Positions 17,692 through 26,295 of a stretch of DNA of 64,000 nucleotides are shown here, in pieces. Location of the stretch: contig NZ_CP163439.1 of NCBI RefSeq assembly GCF_041052385.1, positions 3,399,001 to 3,463,000 of the forward strand, in the 5' to 3' direction. A model generated the notes under the pieces. The model had not been told where the DNA came from and made no database searches. It worked only from the letters and a program-made list of their open reading frames with translations. The stretch comes from Streptomyces sp. R28. GTDB taxonomy: Bacteria; Actinomycetota; Actinomycetes; Streptomycetales; Streptomycetaceae. The translations under genes and the position numbers were made by a program. Position 1 is the first letter of the stretch; the number at the start of each line of letters is the position of its first letter.

Positions 17692-17973
17692 TGACCGCAT
17701 AGGTTCGCCGGGTCGGCGGTCGTGGCGGTTGCATGTGCGGTGACATCCGATCCGACCGCTGGAGGCGCGGTGGCCGAGCCCGTCCGTGTGCGCAGACTGA
17801 CCGACCACGAGGGGCAGAAGCTGCCGCAGATCGTGCGCCGGGGCAGCACGAGTTCGGTGCGCTACCGGCGGGCGATGATGCTGCTGGCCTCCGCTGGAGG
17901 GGGCACCGGCAGCGGATGATCAGGCGGATCCCGGCCGGCCCGCGGAGCGGGTATGTGCGGCGCTGATGTGTCC
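17692..17973 (+). mobile_element. IS630-type element, left end and transposase start
   Basis: The block TGCTGTGACCGCATAGGTTC at 17692 recurs nearly unchanged at 26641 and marks the end of an IS630-like element. From 17770 the frame reads VAEPVRVRRLTDHEGQKLPQ, then IVRRGSTSSVRYRRAMMLLA, the normal N-terminus of these transposases. It breaks after ASAGG. The rest of the element is absent; the GlxA-type gene follows on the other strand. Confidence 0.6.
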
Positions 17974-19017
17974 TCAGACGCCCGCTTCCACCAGGTCGTC
18001 GGTATGGAAGGTGCGGCGGTAGGAGGCGGGTGAGACACCGAAGGCGGTGCGCATGTGGGCGCGCAGGGAGTTGGCGGAGCCGAAGCCGCAGCGGTGGGCG
18101 ACCAGGTCGATGGACAGGTCGGTGGTCTCCAGCAACTGCTTGGCCAGTTCCAGGCGTTGCGCGGTGAGCCACTGCACGGGGGTCATGCCGACCTCGTCGC
18201 GGAAGCGGCGGGTGAAGGAGCGCAGGCTCATCCGGGCGTGTTCGGCCAGGCGGTTCAGGGAGAGGGGCTCGCCGAGGTGTTCCAGGGCCCAGGCGCGGGT
18301 GGCGGTGGTGGTGGCGACGGCGGGTTCGGGCACGGGGCGGTCGATGTACTGGGCCTGGCCGCCGTCCCGCCAGGGCGGGACGACGCATATGCGGGCGGCG
18401 CGGTTGGCGGCGGCGGCGCCGTGGTCACGGCGGATCATGTGCAGGCACAGGTCGACGCCGGCGGCGACGCCCGCGGAGGTCAGGACGTCGCCGTCGTCGA
18501 CGAAGAGGACCTCCTCGTCGACCTTGACGCGGGGGTAGGCGCGGCGGAACTCGGGGGCGAGGTTCCAGTGGGTGGTGGCGGGCCGACCGTCGAGGAGGCC
18601 CGCGGCGGCCAGGACGTAGGAGCCGGTGCAGATGGACACCATGCGGGTGCCGGGCCGGATGCCGGCGATGGCCGCGGTGACCTCGGGGGGCAGCGGGCCG
18701 CCGCGGCCCAGCTCGGGCATGGCGTGCGTGGGCGGGACGATCACGGTGTCCGCGGCGGCCAGGGCCTCGGGACCGGCCGCGGGCTGCACGGTGAACCCGG
18801 CGTCGCTGAGGACCGGGGCGCCGTCGGCGGTGCAGACGGTGACCTCGTACAGCGGGCGTGAGTCGGCGTCCAGGACGCTGCCGAAGACGCGGGAGGGGAT
18901 GCCGAGTTCGAAGGGCGGGACGCCGGGCAGGGCGAGGACGGCGATGCGGTGCCGCCCGGCCGCGTCGGCGCTCGGGGCGGGGAGGGGGTCGGTGCACGGC
19001 CACTGCATCTCACTCAT
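17974..19017 (-). CDS. GlxA-family regulator (DJ-1/PfpI plus AraC domains)
   Basis: A 347-residue regulator. Residues 20-190 form a DJ-1/PfpI-like domain with the nucleophile-elbow-type motif MVSICTGSYVLAAAGLLDG, typical of GlxA proteins that sense small molecules without being amidases. Residues about 225-340 form an AraC helix-turn-helix pair: LSLNRLAEHARMSLRSFTRR and IDLVAHRCGFGSANSLRAHM. It is transcribed divergently from an NADP-dependent oxidoreductase gene across a 136-base gap holding a palindrome. It therefore probably controls that gene and itself. Inducer unknown. Confidence 0.9.
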   Translation of the reverse strand: MSEMQWPCTDPLPAPSADAAGRHRIAVLALPGVPPFELGIPSRVFGSVLDADSRPLYEVTVCTADGAPVLSDAGFTVQPAAGPEALAAADTVIVPPTHAMPELGRGGPLPPEVTAAIAGIRPGTRMVSICTGSYVLAAAGLLDGRPATTHWNLAPEFRRAYPRVKVDEEVLFVDDGDVLTSAGVAAGVDLCLHMIRRDHGAAAANRAARICVVPPWRDGGQAQYIDRPVPEPAVATTTATRAWALEHLGEPLSLNRLAEHARMSLRSFTRRFRDEVGMTPVQWLTAQRLELAKQLLETTDLSIDLVAHRCGFGSANSLRAHMRTAFGVSPASYRRTFHTDDLVEAGV

Positions 19018-19037
19018 GGCCAGATCCTGTCACATAG

Positions 19038-19051
19038 TGGCCAGACGGCCA
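19038..19051. promoter_or_regulatory. Candidate operator, TGGCCAGACGGCCA
   Basis: A perfect 5-base inverted repeat around 4 bases, 20 bases upstream of the GlxA-type start and 100 bases upstream of the divergent oxidoreductase gene. Its position suits an autoregulatory site; assignment to the GlxA-type protein is inferred. Confidence 0.4.
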
Positions 19052-19153
19052 ACACCATGGTGGGGGCGGGTGCCGGATCGTGGACTGCGTCGCGCCGGGA
19101 AGGGCCCGGGCGGCCGGTATCCGATCAAGACGGAAAAGAGTGAGGCGGACAGC

Positions 19154-20080
19154 ATGCGTGCGGTGGTCGTGGAGCAGTGGGGCGGACCGGAAGTGCTCGT
19201 GGAGCGTGAGGTCGCCCGGCCCGAGCCGGGACTGAACGAGGTCCTGGTGCGGGTCCACGCGGCCGGTGTGAACCCGGTGGACTTCAAGACCCGGGCCAGC
19301 GGGGCCCTGATCGAGTGGGGCGAGGTCCCGGCGGTCGGCTGGGACGTCTCCGGCACCGTGGAGGCCGTCGGACCGGGCGTGGGGATGTTCCGCCCCGGGG
19401 ACGATGTGTACGGCATGCCGCTGTTCCCGCGGCAGGCCGGCGCCTACGCCGAGTACGTCGTCGCCCCGGCCCGCCACCTCGCGCCCAAGCCGGCGAACCT
19501 CACCCACGTGCAGGCGGCGGCGCTGCCGCTGGCCGCGCTGACCGCCTGGCAGGCCCTGGTGGACACCGCCGGGGTGCGCGCCGGTGAGCGGGTGCTGGTG
19601 CACGCGGCGGCCGGCGGGGTCGGCCACCTGGCCGTGCAGATCGCCAAGGCCCGCGGCGCGTACGTCATCGGCACGGCCAGCGCCGGCAAGCACGACCTGC
19701 TGCGGCAGCTGGGCGCGGACGAGGTGATCGACTACCGCACGGTCCGCTTCGAGGACGCCGTCGGGGACGTGGACGTGGTGCTGGACGGGCTTGGCGGCCA
19801 GAACGCCGAGCGGTCCCTGACGGTGCTGCGCCCGGGCGGCCGGCTGATCACCCTGCCCGGCCCCGACGACGTCCCCGCCGACGTGCCCGACCACGTGCGG
19901 GCGGTGTGGATGCTGGTCGAGCCCGACCACCTGGGTCTGCGCGAGATCGCCGCCCTGGCCGAGCGGGGCGCGCTCACGCCCGTGGTCGAGACCGTCGTCC
20001 CGCTGGCCGAGGCCGCGAAGGCGCACGAGATCGGCGAACAGGGCCGCACCACCGGGAAGATCGTCCTGAGCGTCGCCTGA
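19154..20080 (+). CDS. Zinc-independent NADP oxidoreductase (quinone reductase-like)
   Basis: A 308-residue medium-chain reductase of the zeta-crystallin/quinone oxidoreductase group. The N-terminal GroES-like part reads MRAVVVEQWGGPEVLVEREV and AGVNPVDFKTRASG. It lacks the catalytic and structural zinc ligands. The cofactor-binding loop is VLVHAAAGGVGHLAVQIAKARGA-like, with LGADEVIDYR following. It probably reduces quinones or enones with NADPH in the cytoplasm. A weak GGCGGACAG precedes the ATG at 19154. It is divergent from the GlxA-type regulator, likely its controller, and is followed by a hairpin at 20128. Confidence 0.85.
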   Translation: MRAVVVEQWGGPEVLVEREVARPEPGLNEVLVRVHAAGVNPVDFKTRASGALIEWGEVPAVGWDVSGTVEAVGPGVGMFRPGDDVYGMPLFPRQAGAYAEYVVAPARHLAPKPANLTHVQAAALPLAALTAWQALVDTAGVRAGERVLVHAAAGGVGHLAVQIAKARGAYVIGTASAGKHDLLRQLGADEVIDYRTVRFEDAVGDVDVVLDGLGGQNAERSLTVLRPGGRLITLPGPDDVPADVPDHVRAVWMLVEPDHLGLREIAALAERGALTPVVETVVPLAEAAKAHEIGEQGRTTGKIVLSVA

Positions 20081-20127
20081 CGCCGGCCGCCCCGGCCGGG
20101 TCGGCTGCGGGCAGGTGGAGCGGGACC

Positions 20128-20159
20128 GGAGCCCCGGGACCGACCGGTCCCGGGGCTCC
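20128..20159 (+). terminator. Hairpin terminator
   Basis: Perfect 14-base arms (20128-20141 and 20146-20159) around a GACC loop, 48 bases after the oxidoreductase stop. Very GC-rich, no U-tract. Confidence 0.75.
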
Positions 20160-20429
20160 AGGCGCGGCCGAACGGGACGGGGCGGACCTGGGGGCACGGC
20201 CGGACTGGACGGAACTGCGGCTCGGGGCTTCGGAGGGGGCGGGGCTGCGGCTCGCGGGGGCGCTTCGGTGACGGCCGGGGCGGCGGCTCGCACGGGGGCG
20301 GAGACAGGGCCGCGGCTCGCGCCGGAGGGGTGTCTTCGGTGGTGGCCGGGGCCCGCTGCTGCCGGCGGGTGCACGCGGCCGGTATGTGGCACCGGGGAGG
20401 GTTGCGTTGCGGGCCCAGGACGCCCTCGG
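20160..20429. other. G-rich intergenic spacer
   Basis: Low-complexity, glycine/arginine-coding-like sequence rich in GGGGC runs. No frame with a believable start or composition is present. The promoter of the next operon begins at 20430. Confidence 0.4.
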
Positions 20430-20469
20430 TTGAAAATAATCCTGAGTAGGCTCATAATTGAGTGCACTC
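20430..20469 (+). promoter_or_regulatory. Promoter with overlapping palindromic operator
   Basis: TTGAAA (20430-20435), a 17-base spacer and CATAAT (20453-20458) form a good vegetative promoter. Directly after it, where transcription should begin, lies the perfect palindrome GAGTGCACTC (20460-20469). The operon it drives ends with a TetR gene, so this is the most likely TetR operator. Confidence 0.6.
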
Positions 20470-20568
20470 GGGTTGATGGAGTGAGGTGAGGCCCCAGATG
20501 TCACGCCGAATTGGCTGATCTGGCCTCACGCCCGAATAAACAGGATGAAGACTAAGGAGTGGCGCCCC

Positions 20569-21564
20569 ATGCGAGCGTTCGTCATCACCAAGTACAAGGA
20601 GCCGCTGCAGGAGGCGGACGTCCCCGAACCCACCGTCGGGGAGCACGACGTGCTCGTTCGAGTGGAGGCTGCCGGGCTGAATCAGCTGGATGAGAAGATC
20701 CGCGCCGGTGAGTTGAAGCAGATCCTGCCCTACAAGCTGCCGCTGATCCTGGGCAACGATGTCGCGGGCACTGTCATCAGCGTCGGGAGGGCGGTTCGCG
20801 GCTTCAAGCCCGGAGACGAGGTCTACGGTCGGCCCGACCAGGACCGCATCGGCACCTTCGCCGAACGCATCGCCGTCGCGGAGGGCGACCTGGCGCTCAA
20901 GCCCGCCTCGATCAGCATGAATGAGGCGGGCTCGCTGCCGCTGGTGGCGCTCACGGCGTGGCAGGCGCTGGTGGAGCGCGGGAAGGTGCGGCCCGGGCAG
21001 AAGGTTCTCATCCACGCCGGGGCCGGCGGGGTCGGTTCGATCGCGATCCAGCTCGCCGCGCACCTCGGTGCGCACGTCGCCACGACCGCCAGCGCTTCCA
21101 ACGCGGACTTCGTGCACGCGCTCGGCGCGGACACGGTGATCGATTACCGCAACCAGGACTTCGAGCAGCTCCTGACCGGCTACGACCTGGTGTTGGACAG
21201 CCTCGGTGGGGAGACTCTCGAGAAGTCCCTGCGGGTGCTCAAGCCCGGCGGCAAAGCCATCGAGATCGCTGGTCCCCCGGAGCCCACTTTCGCGCGCGAG
21301 GCCGGCCTGAACCCGCTGCTGCGCCTGGGCGTCGCCGCCCTGAGCCGCAAGATCCGCAAGCAGGCGAAGAAGCTCGGCGTGACGTATGAGTTCATGCTCA
21401 TGCGCGCCAGCGGCGATCAGCTCCGCCAGATCACCACCCTCATCGACGAGGGCGTGGTGCGTCCGGTCGTGGGAAAGGTGGTCGGCTTCGACCAGACCCC
21501 GCAGGCGCTGCAGTCCCTGTCCCAGGGTGGCATCCGCGGCAAGGCCGTCATCGGCAGCAGCTGA
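20569..21564 (+). CDS. NADP-dependent oxidoreductase (quinone reductase-like)
   Basis: A 331-residue medium-chain reductase without zinc ligands. N-terminus MRAFVITKYKEPLQEADVPE, then LILGNDVAGTVISVGRAV. The Rossmann loop is VLIHAGAGGVGSIAIQLAAH, followed by LGADTVIDYRNQDFEQLL. A basic insertion near 260 (LSRKIRKQAKKLGV) distinguishes it from the shorter enzyme at 19154. The ATG at 20569 has AAGGAG 10 bases upstream; an in-frame ATG at 20545 does not. Co-transcribed with the TetR gene 48 bases downstream, which probably represses the pair in response to an electrophile or quinone. Confidence 0.87.
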   Translation: MRAFVITKYKEPLQEADVPEPTVGEHDVLVRVEAAGLNQLDEKIRAGELKQILPYKLPLILGNDVAGTVISVGRAVRGFKPGDEVYGRPDQDRIGTFAERIAVAEGDLALKPASISMNEAGSLPLVALTAWQALVERGKVRPGQKVLIHAGAGGVGSIAIQLAAHLGAHVATTASASNADFVHALGADTVIDYRNQDFEQLLTGYDLVLDSLGGETLEKSLRVLKPGGKAIEIAGPPEPTFAREAGLNPLLRLGVAALSRKIRKQAKKLGVTYEFMLMRASGDQLRQITTLIDEGVVRPVVGKVVGFDQTPQALQSLSQGGIRGKAVIGSS

Positions 21565-21612
21565 CCCGCCGCAACCGCGACGGGCGACACAGAACGCACG
21601 AGGACACCACCC

Positions 21613-22215
21613 ATGCCTGTCGCCTCCCAGTCGGTCGGACGGCGCGAGCGGAACAAGCAGGAGAAACTCGACCGCATCGTCGCTGCCGCCAGTGAGCTGT
21701 TCGCCGAACACGGCGTCGATGAGGTCACGACCCAGCAGATCGCGGACAAGGCCGACATCGGCACCGGGACCCTGTTCCTTTATGCCAAGACCAAGGGCGA
21801 ACTCCTCCTCCTTGTCCAGAACGCCAAGTACGCCGAAGCACTTGAGCAGGGCCGGGCGGACGCCGAGGCCGTCCCGGGCGTGCTGGACGCGGTGCTGGCG
21901 ATCGTCCGGCCGATCGTCGAGTGCAACCGCACCCAGATCGACAACGGACGCACCTACCTGCGAGAGATGGTCTTCGGCGACCCCGAGGAGCCCCGGCACG
22001 GCGCGGCACTGGCCATCGTCGCGCAAACCGAGGAGGCCGTCGCCGCCGTGCTGCGCCGAGACGAGCGGGTGGCAGAGGGCGACGCCGCGACGCTGGCACA
22101 CATCGTGTCCGCCGTGATGTTCCTCAGCATGGCGGCGAGCGTGAACATCGCCTTGAGCGTCGAGGAGATCGTGCAGGACATCCGGGGGCAGGTCGACGTC
22201 CTGCTGCCTCGCTGA
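21613..22215 (+). CDS. TetR-family repressor
   Basis: A 200-residue TetR-type regulator. The helix-turn-helix spans residues 14-60: RIVAAASELFAEHGVDEVTT, then QQIADKADIGTGTLFLYAKT. The C-terminal ligand domain is alpha-helical with no close relative I can name. It follows the oxidoreductase gene by 48 bases and should be in the same transcript. The palindrome GAGTGCACTC overlapping the operon promoter is the candidate binding site, giving a simple self-repressing detoxification module. Confidence 0.88.
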   Translation: MPVASQSVGRRERNKQEKLDRIVAAASELFAEHGVDEVTTQQIADKADIGTGTLFLYAKTKGELLLLVQNAKYAEALEQGRADAEAVPGVLDAVLAIVRPIVECNRTQIDNGRTYLREMVFGDPEEPRHGAALAIVAQTEEAVAAVLRRDERVAEGDAATLAHIVSAVMFLSMAASVNIALSVEEIVQDIRGQVDVLLPR

Positions 22216-22599
22216 AGCGCGGCCCAGCCTCAGGCCCAGGCGACCATCTGGGCAGTCCTCGGCTGCGGCATGGCTCGAATCCCCAAATGGCAGGTCATCC
22301 GGCCGTTGCTGCCATACCGGCATGACTGGACGGCTGGGGCGGCCGGCCGGAGGGCTACCGCCACCGCGTGCTGCTGGGTCTTCGGAGACTGCCTGCCTAC
22401 GTGGCGTCGAGTCCCCGTCGCACAGTCCCTGTCCCCAGGATTCCGGGTCGAGGCACGCGTGGTGCGGGCAGGGCTTTGTGGGTCGATTCAGCAGTTCAAG
22501 GGCGCCTTCGACGCGATGATGCCGTCCTACCGCGTCGTGCGTGGCGCAGGCGGCCAGGTCGGGGCGCTCGTAGGGCTGCCGGCAGACATGGCAGTCGCA
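22216..22599. other. Decayed region, no intact gene
   Basis: No frame on either strand has a complete domain. The plus strand at about 22280 reads KWQVIRPLLPYRHDW, which resembles the start of an IS5-type transposase. The minus strand at about 22560 reads CDCHVCRQPYERPDLAACAT, a possible zinc-ribbon scrap. Both are too short to assign. Confidence 0.3.
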
Positions 22600-22903
22600 G
22601 GTGACCGCCCCACCACTCGAACGCCGCCCGGTCGTCCATGGGCGCATCACGCCAGTCCCGCCTGCCTCGCGCGAACCACAGGAAGTCGAAGTACGTGCGC
22701 AGGTCCCGGACATGGGCGGCCTGGGTGTTCCACGGCGAAGACGCCGGCCACACCGAGAAATACCGGTTCAGCGCCACGTCGTACCCGCCCGCCGGACTGA
22801 TCAGGAACGGCTGCCCCTCGGGCACCCCCAGATCATCCAACCCCTCACCGAGATCGGCCAACAGGGAGCTGAACTCCCGTGCTCGCCAACCGGTGATCGA
22901 CAT
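22600..22903 (-). pseudogene. Tyrosine integrase, N-terminal fragment (copy 1)
   Basis: Starts MSITGWRAREFSSLLADLGE and continues with GYDVALNRYFSVWPASSPWN, then RDLRTYFDFLWFARG and MDDRAAFEWW. This is the start of an actinobacterial tyrosine recombinase, covering the SAM-like N-terminal core-binding domain. After AFEWW the homology stops and the catalytic domain is missing. A related, more decayed copy in the same orientation lies at 26296-26545, about 3.6 kb away. Immediately upstream of its start, on the other strand, lies a DNA-ligase fragment. Confidence 0.6.
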
Positions 22904-22944
22904 GACGCTGGACGATAGTCCGTGGACAGCTCAACAGCGCATAA

Positions 22945-23096
22945 CCCAAGTGGGACGGATTTCGGGCTCTCATCTCCCTCGACGCGGGCCAGGTGGTGCT
23001 GCGCTCCAGGCACGGCACCGAGATGAGGCCGTCGTTTCCAGAGGTCGTGGCCGGGGCCGTGCAGCTGCCGGACGCGACCGCGCTGGACGGCGAGCT
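22945..23096 (+). pseudogene. ATP-dependent DNA ligase fragment (copy 1)
   Basis: Frame reads KWDGFRALISLDAGQVVLRS, then RHGTEMRPSFPEVVAG and LPDATALDGEL. KWDG is the adenylation motif I of ATP-dependent ligases, and DGEL is the next conserved block. A stop codon (TAA) lies one codon before KWDG and homology ends after DGEL. The same junction recurs at 26559. Confidence 0.6.
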
Positions 23097-23106
23097 ACGT
23101 AGTCAC

Positions 23107-23142
23107 CGACACCCCCGCCGCACTCGAGCAGCGGGGGTGTCG
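23107..23142 (-). terminator. Hairpin terminator after the dehydrogenase gene
   Basis: Arms CGACACCCCCG and CGGGGGTGTCG around a 14-base loop, 79 bases past the stop of the minus-strand Gfo/Idh/MocA gene. Confidence 0.65.
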
Positions 23143-23220
23143 CATGTTGGACTGACCTGGCCGTCACCCCGTACTTGTCACGCGGCGCCGGGGTCCGCGC
23201 TGCGGCCGAAGACCCGTGCT

Positions 23221-24246
23221 TCACAGGTCTTGGAGCTTGTCGACGCGGACGGGACCGCCGGTGGTGACGGACTGGACGGCGGCGAGGGCGATGGCCAGGG
23301 CAGCGCGTGCGTCCTCGCCGGTGGCGGAGGGGGTGCGCTCGGTGCGGACGCTGTCGGTGAAGTCGGCGAGTTCGGCCACATAGGCGTCGTGGAAGAGGTG
23401 CTGGTCGTAGGTGACGCACTCGGCGGCGACGCCGTCCGGGCCGTATGCGGTCAGGTGGGTGCGGCGGACGTCGCCCATGGTGAGCATCCCGGCCGAGCCG
23501 AGGACCTCGGCGCGTACGTCGTAGCCGTAGACGGCCTGGAAGCTGGCCTCGGCGGTGGCGAGGGCGCCGTTGTCGAAGCGGACGGTGACGACGGCGGTGT
23601 CGAGCAGGCCGCGGTCCTTGAAGTCGGGGCGGATCAGGGCGTCCGCCATGGCGAAGACCTCGACGGGTTCGGCACCGGGATTGAGGTGGCGCAGGACGTC
23701 GAAGTCATGGATGAGGGTCTCCAGGAAGATCGTCCACGGCGGTATGCGGGCCGGGTCGGCCAGAACGGGGTCGCGGGTGAGCGAGCGCAACAGCTGCGGT
23801 GTGCCGATGGCGCCGGCGGCGATCTTCTCGTGGGCGGCCCTGAAGCCCGCGTCGTAGCGGCGGTTGAAGCCCACCTGGAGGGGCACGCCCGCATCCGCGG
23901 CGGCCGCGATGGCGCGGTCGGCCTCGGCGAGGGTGACCGCCATCGGCTTCTCGCAGTAGACCGCCTTGCCCGCCTTGGCGCCCGCCTCGACCAGGTCGGC
24001 GTGGGTACGGGCCGGGGTGGCGATCACCACCGCGTCGATGTGCGGGTCGGCGAGCAGTTCACCGATGTCCGTGTAGGCGGTGGCGCAGCCGAGCCGGTCG
24101 CCCAGGCTCCGCGCGGCGCCCGGGGTGGGGTCGGCGATGGCGACGAGCCGGACGCCCGGGAGGCGGTGGGCGAGGGTCTCGGCGTGGAACGAACCCATCC
24201 GTCCGGCGCCGAGGAGGCCGACGGCGAGAGGCTGCTGGGTGGTCAT
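23221..24246 (-). CDS. Gfo/Idh/MocA oxidoreductase, inositol 2-dehydrogenase-like
   Basis: A 341-residue NAD(P)-dependent dehydrogenase. The Rossmann loop is LAVGLLGAGRMGSFHAETLA, the catalytic motif is VYCEKPMAVTLAEAD (EKP), and the substrate domain has VGFNRRYDAGFRAAHEKIAA plus the ETLIHDFDVLRHL block with the catalytic His/Asp. These fit the IolG branch, which oxidises myo-inositol or a related cyclitol or sugar. The ATG at 24246 is used because it directly precedes the Rossmann strand. The isomerase gene lies 50 bases upstream on the same strand. Together with the divergent LacI gene they form a sugar or inositol catabolic module. Substrate unproven. Confidence 0.82.
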   Translation of the reverse strand: MTTQQPLAVGLLGAGRMGSFHAETLAHRLPGVRLVAIADPTPGAARSLGDRLGCATAYTDIGELLADPHIDAVVIATPARTHADLVEAGAKAGKAVYCEKPMAVTLAEADRAIAAAADAGVPLQVGFNRRYDAGFRAAHEKIAAGAIGTPQLLRSLTRDPVLADPARIPPWTIFLETLIHDFDVLRHLNPGAEPVEVFAMADALIRPDFKDRGLLDTAVVTVRFDNGALATAEASFQAVYGYDVRAEVLGSAGMLTMGDVRRTHLTAYGPDGVAAECVTYDQHLFHDAYVAELADFTDSVRTERTPSATGEDARAALAIALAAVQSVTTGGPVRVDKLQDL

Positions 24247-24296
24247 GCGGGTGCTCCGTACGTCGTCGTCAGGGTAGGTACAGGAAGTGGAAACAG

Positions 24297-25079
24297 TCAG
24301 ACGGTGAAGGCGGAGCGGAAGCGCTCCAGAGCGAGCTCGCTGTCGCTGGAGGCCCACGCCTCCATCGCGACCGTGCCCTCGTAGCCGAGGCCCGCCAGGG
24401 CGCGGGCGACGGCGGGGTAGTTGATCTCCCCGGTTCCGGGTTCGCGGCGGCCGGGGACGTCGGCCACCTGGATCTCGCCGATCAGGCCCAGGGCATGGGC
24501 CCTGCGGACCAGCTCGATCAGATTCCCCTCGCCGATCTGGGCGTGGTAGAGGTCCAGATTCATCCGCAGCCCGGGCCGGTCCACGGCCGCGACCAGGGCC
24601 AGGGTGTCGGCGGCCGTCGCGAACGGCCCCCCGGGGTGGTCGACGGCGGTGTTGAGGTTCTCCAGGGTGAAGACGACCCCGGCGCTCTCGCCCAGCTCGG
24701 CGAGGCGGGTGAGCGTGCGGTGGGCGGCGATCCACATCTCTCCGGTGGCCTCGCCGGTCACCGGCACCACCGGCAGGCCCTGGCCGTCCAGTCCGGTGCC
24801 GTGCAGGTTCAGGCGAGGGCAGCCCAGTTGCTCGGCCGCCTTGAGCGACTCCTCGGCGGTGCTCAGGAGTTCGGCCGCGCCCTCCTCGTCGGTCAGACTG
24901 CCGCGGATGTAGCCGGTCATGGAGGAGAAGTCGGCCGGGGTCCGGGCCAGAGCGGCAAGGTCGTGCCGGGTCCAGTCCCAGATCTCGACCTGGAAACCGG
25001 CGTCGTGGATGCGCCGTGCCCGCTCGTCGATCGGCAGATCCAGGAAGACCATCTCGGCGCAGGCCGCCAGTGTGTACAT
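24297..25079 (-). CDS. TIM-barrel sugar isomerase (hydroxypyruvate isomerase-like)
   Basis: A 260-residue xylose-isomerase-like TIM-barrel protein of the Hyi/IolE group. Seen: FQVEIWDWTRHDLAALA, LNLHGTGLDGQG, FTLENLNTAVDHPGG with a metal-ligand Glu, MNLDLYHAQIGEGNLIELV with Asp-x-x-His, and IQVADVPGRREPGTGEINYP near the C-terminus. Such enzymes interconvert keto and aldo forms of small sugars or hydroxypyruvate, or act in inositol breakdown. GGAGAGAGG precedes the ATG at 25079. It is first in a two-gene minus-strand operon, divergent from the LacI repressor, with three operator-like palindromes in between. Confidence 0.8.
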   Translation of the reverse strand: MYTLAACAEMVFLDLPIDERARRIHDAGFQVEIWDWTRHDLAALARTPADFSSMTGYIRGSLTDEEGAAELLSTAEESLKAAEQLGCPRLNLHGTGLDGQGLPVVPVTGEATGEMWIAAHRTLTRLAELGESAGVVFTLENLNTAVDHPGGPFATAADTLALVAAVDRPGLRMNLDLYHAQIGEGNLIELVRRAHALGLIGEIQVADVPGRREPGTGEINYPAVARALAGLGYEGTVAMEAWASSDSELALERFRSAFTV

Positions 25080-25108
25080 CGCCACGTACCTCTCTCCGCG
25101 ACTTCGGA

Positions 25109-25220
25109 CTAGAACGTTCAAGGAACTAGAACGTTCTAGAACTCCGTGGAGCAGCAGTACGCCAGCTGTCGCCCTCCCCTGTCAAGGCTCCGGTGGCCCG
25201 TGAAAGCTAGAACGTTCTAT
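25109..25220. promoter_or_regulatory. Three LacI-type operators (TAGAACGTTCTA)
   Basis: CTAGAACGTTCTAG at 25126-25139 and CTAGAACGTTCTAT at 25207-25220 are near-perfect palindromes with the central CG typical of LacI-family sites. A third half-degenerate copy, CTAGAACGTTCA, starts at 25109. They sit between the divergent isomerase and LacI genes, so the repressor probably controls both directions. Confidence 0.75.
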
Positions 25221-25261
25221 AGTCGACTCCGTAGGAGACGACTCCGACCAGGGAGGACAGG

Positions 25262-26287
25262 TTGCCGGCGACCCCAGCGGTCCCCAACGGAAAGCGACCG
25301 ACGCTCGCCGACGTGGCGTCACGGGCAGGGGTGTCCACGGCGCTGGTCTCCATCGTGATGCGCGGCGCGAAGGGGGCCGGCGAGGCCACCCGCGAGCGCG
25401 TCCTTCAGGCCGCGCGGGAGATCGGTTACCGACCCGACGCCCGGGCCCGGCTGCTCCGCAGCCACCGCTCCCATCTGCTCGGGGTGCAGTTCGGCCTCCA
25501 GCATCCGTTCCACTCCGACCTGGTGGAGGGCATCTACGCGGCGGCCGAACCGGCCGGGTACCAGATCGCGCTGAGTGCCGTGGCCGCCGGGCGCGGCGAG
25601 CAGCGCGCCGTCGAGACACTGCTCGACGACCGCTGCGAGGCGCTGATCCTGCTCGGCCCGCAGGCCCCCGCCGCGCGGCTGGCGGAACTCGCCGGGCAAC
25701 TGCCGGTCGTCTCCGTGGCCCGCCGGCTGCGGCCGTCCGTCCCGGGCCTGGAGGTCGTACGGACCGCCGACGACGAGGGAGCCGGCCAGGCGGTGGACCA
25801 CCTCGTCGCTCTGGGCCACCGCGACATCGCCCACATCGACGGCGGCCGGGCACCGGGCGCAGCCGACCGGCGCCGCGGCTACCGCACCGCCATGAACCGC
25901 CACGGCCTGGGCGAACACATCCGCATTCTCCCCGGCGGTCTCACTGAGGAGGAAGGCGCCGAGGCCGCCCGAACCCTGTCGGCCACCCGCCCGCGCCCCA
26001 CCGCCGTACTGGCCTTCAACGACCGCTGCGCGACCGGCGTACTCGACCTCTTCCTCCGCTCCGGCGTCGCGGTCCCCGGCGACATCTCCGTCGTCGGGTT
26101 CGACGACAGCCATCTGGCCCGCCTGGCCCACATCGACCTCACCACCGTCGGACAGGACATCGCACGCCTCGCCGGGCTCGCCGTCGGCCGGGCCGTCGCA
26201 CGCCTGGAGGGCGCGGAGATCCCCGCCGGGGAACAAGTCATCACCCCCCGTCTTGTCGTCCGGGGAACGTCCGCCCCGCCCCGCTGA
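25262..26287 (+). CDS. LacI-family repressor of the sugar module
   Basis: A 341-residue LacI/GalR-type repressor. The helix-turn-helix and hinge lie at residues 11-60: RPTLADVASRAGVSTALVSI, then IGYRPDARARLLRS. The periplasmic-binding-protein-like domain contains LGVQFGLQHPFHSDLVEGIY, AVLAFNDRCATGVLDLFLRS and SVVGFDDSHLARLAHIDLTT. The C-terminus LVVRGTSAPPR is typical. It starts at TTG 25262 with AGGGAGGACAGG just upstream. Transcribed away from the isomerase/dehydrogenase operon, with palindromes in the shared promoter region. Ligand unknown, presumably the sugar the module breaks down. Confidence 0.9.
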   Translation: MPATPAVPNGKRPTLADVASRAGVSTALVSIVMRGAKGAGEATRERVLQAAREIGYRPDARARLLRSHRSHLLGVQFGLQHPFHSDLVEGIYAAAEPAGYQIALSAVAAGRGEQRAVETLLDDRCEALILLGPQAPAARLAELAGQLPVVSVARRLRPSVPGLEVVRTADDEGAGQAVDHLVALGHRDIAHIDGGRAPGAADRRRGYRTAMNRHGLGEHIRILPGGLTEEEGAEAARTLSATRPRPTAVLAFNDRCATGVLDLFLRSGVAVPGDISVVGFDDSHLARLAHIDLTTVGQDIARLAGLAVGRAVARLEGAEIPAGEQVITPRLVVRGTSAPPR

Positions 26288-26295
26288 AGGCAGAT

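Noticed and set aside
20452..22713. 753-codon minus-strand frame opposite the oxidoreductase and TetR genes
   Set aside because: Shadow of high-GC coding DNA; both plus-strand genes have conserved motifs and ribosome binding sites.
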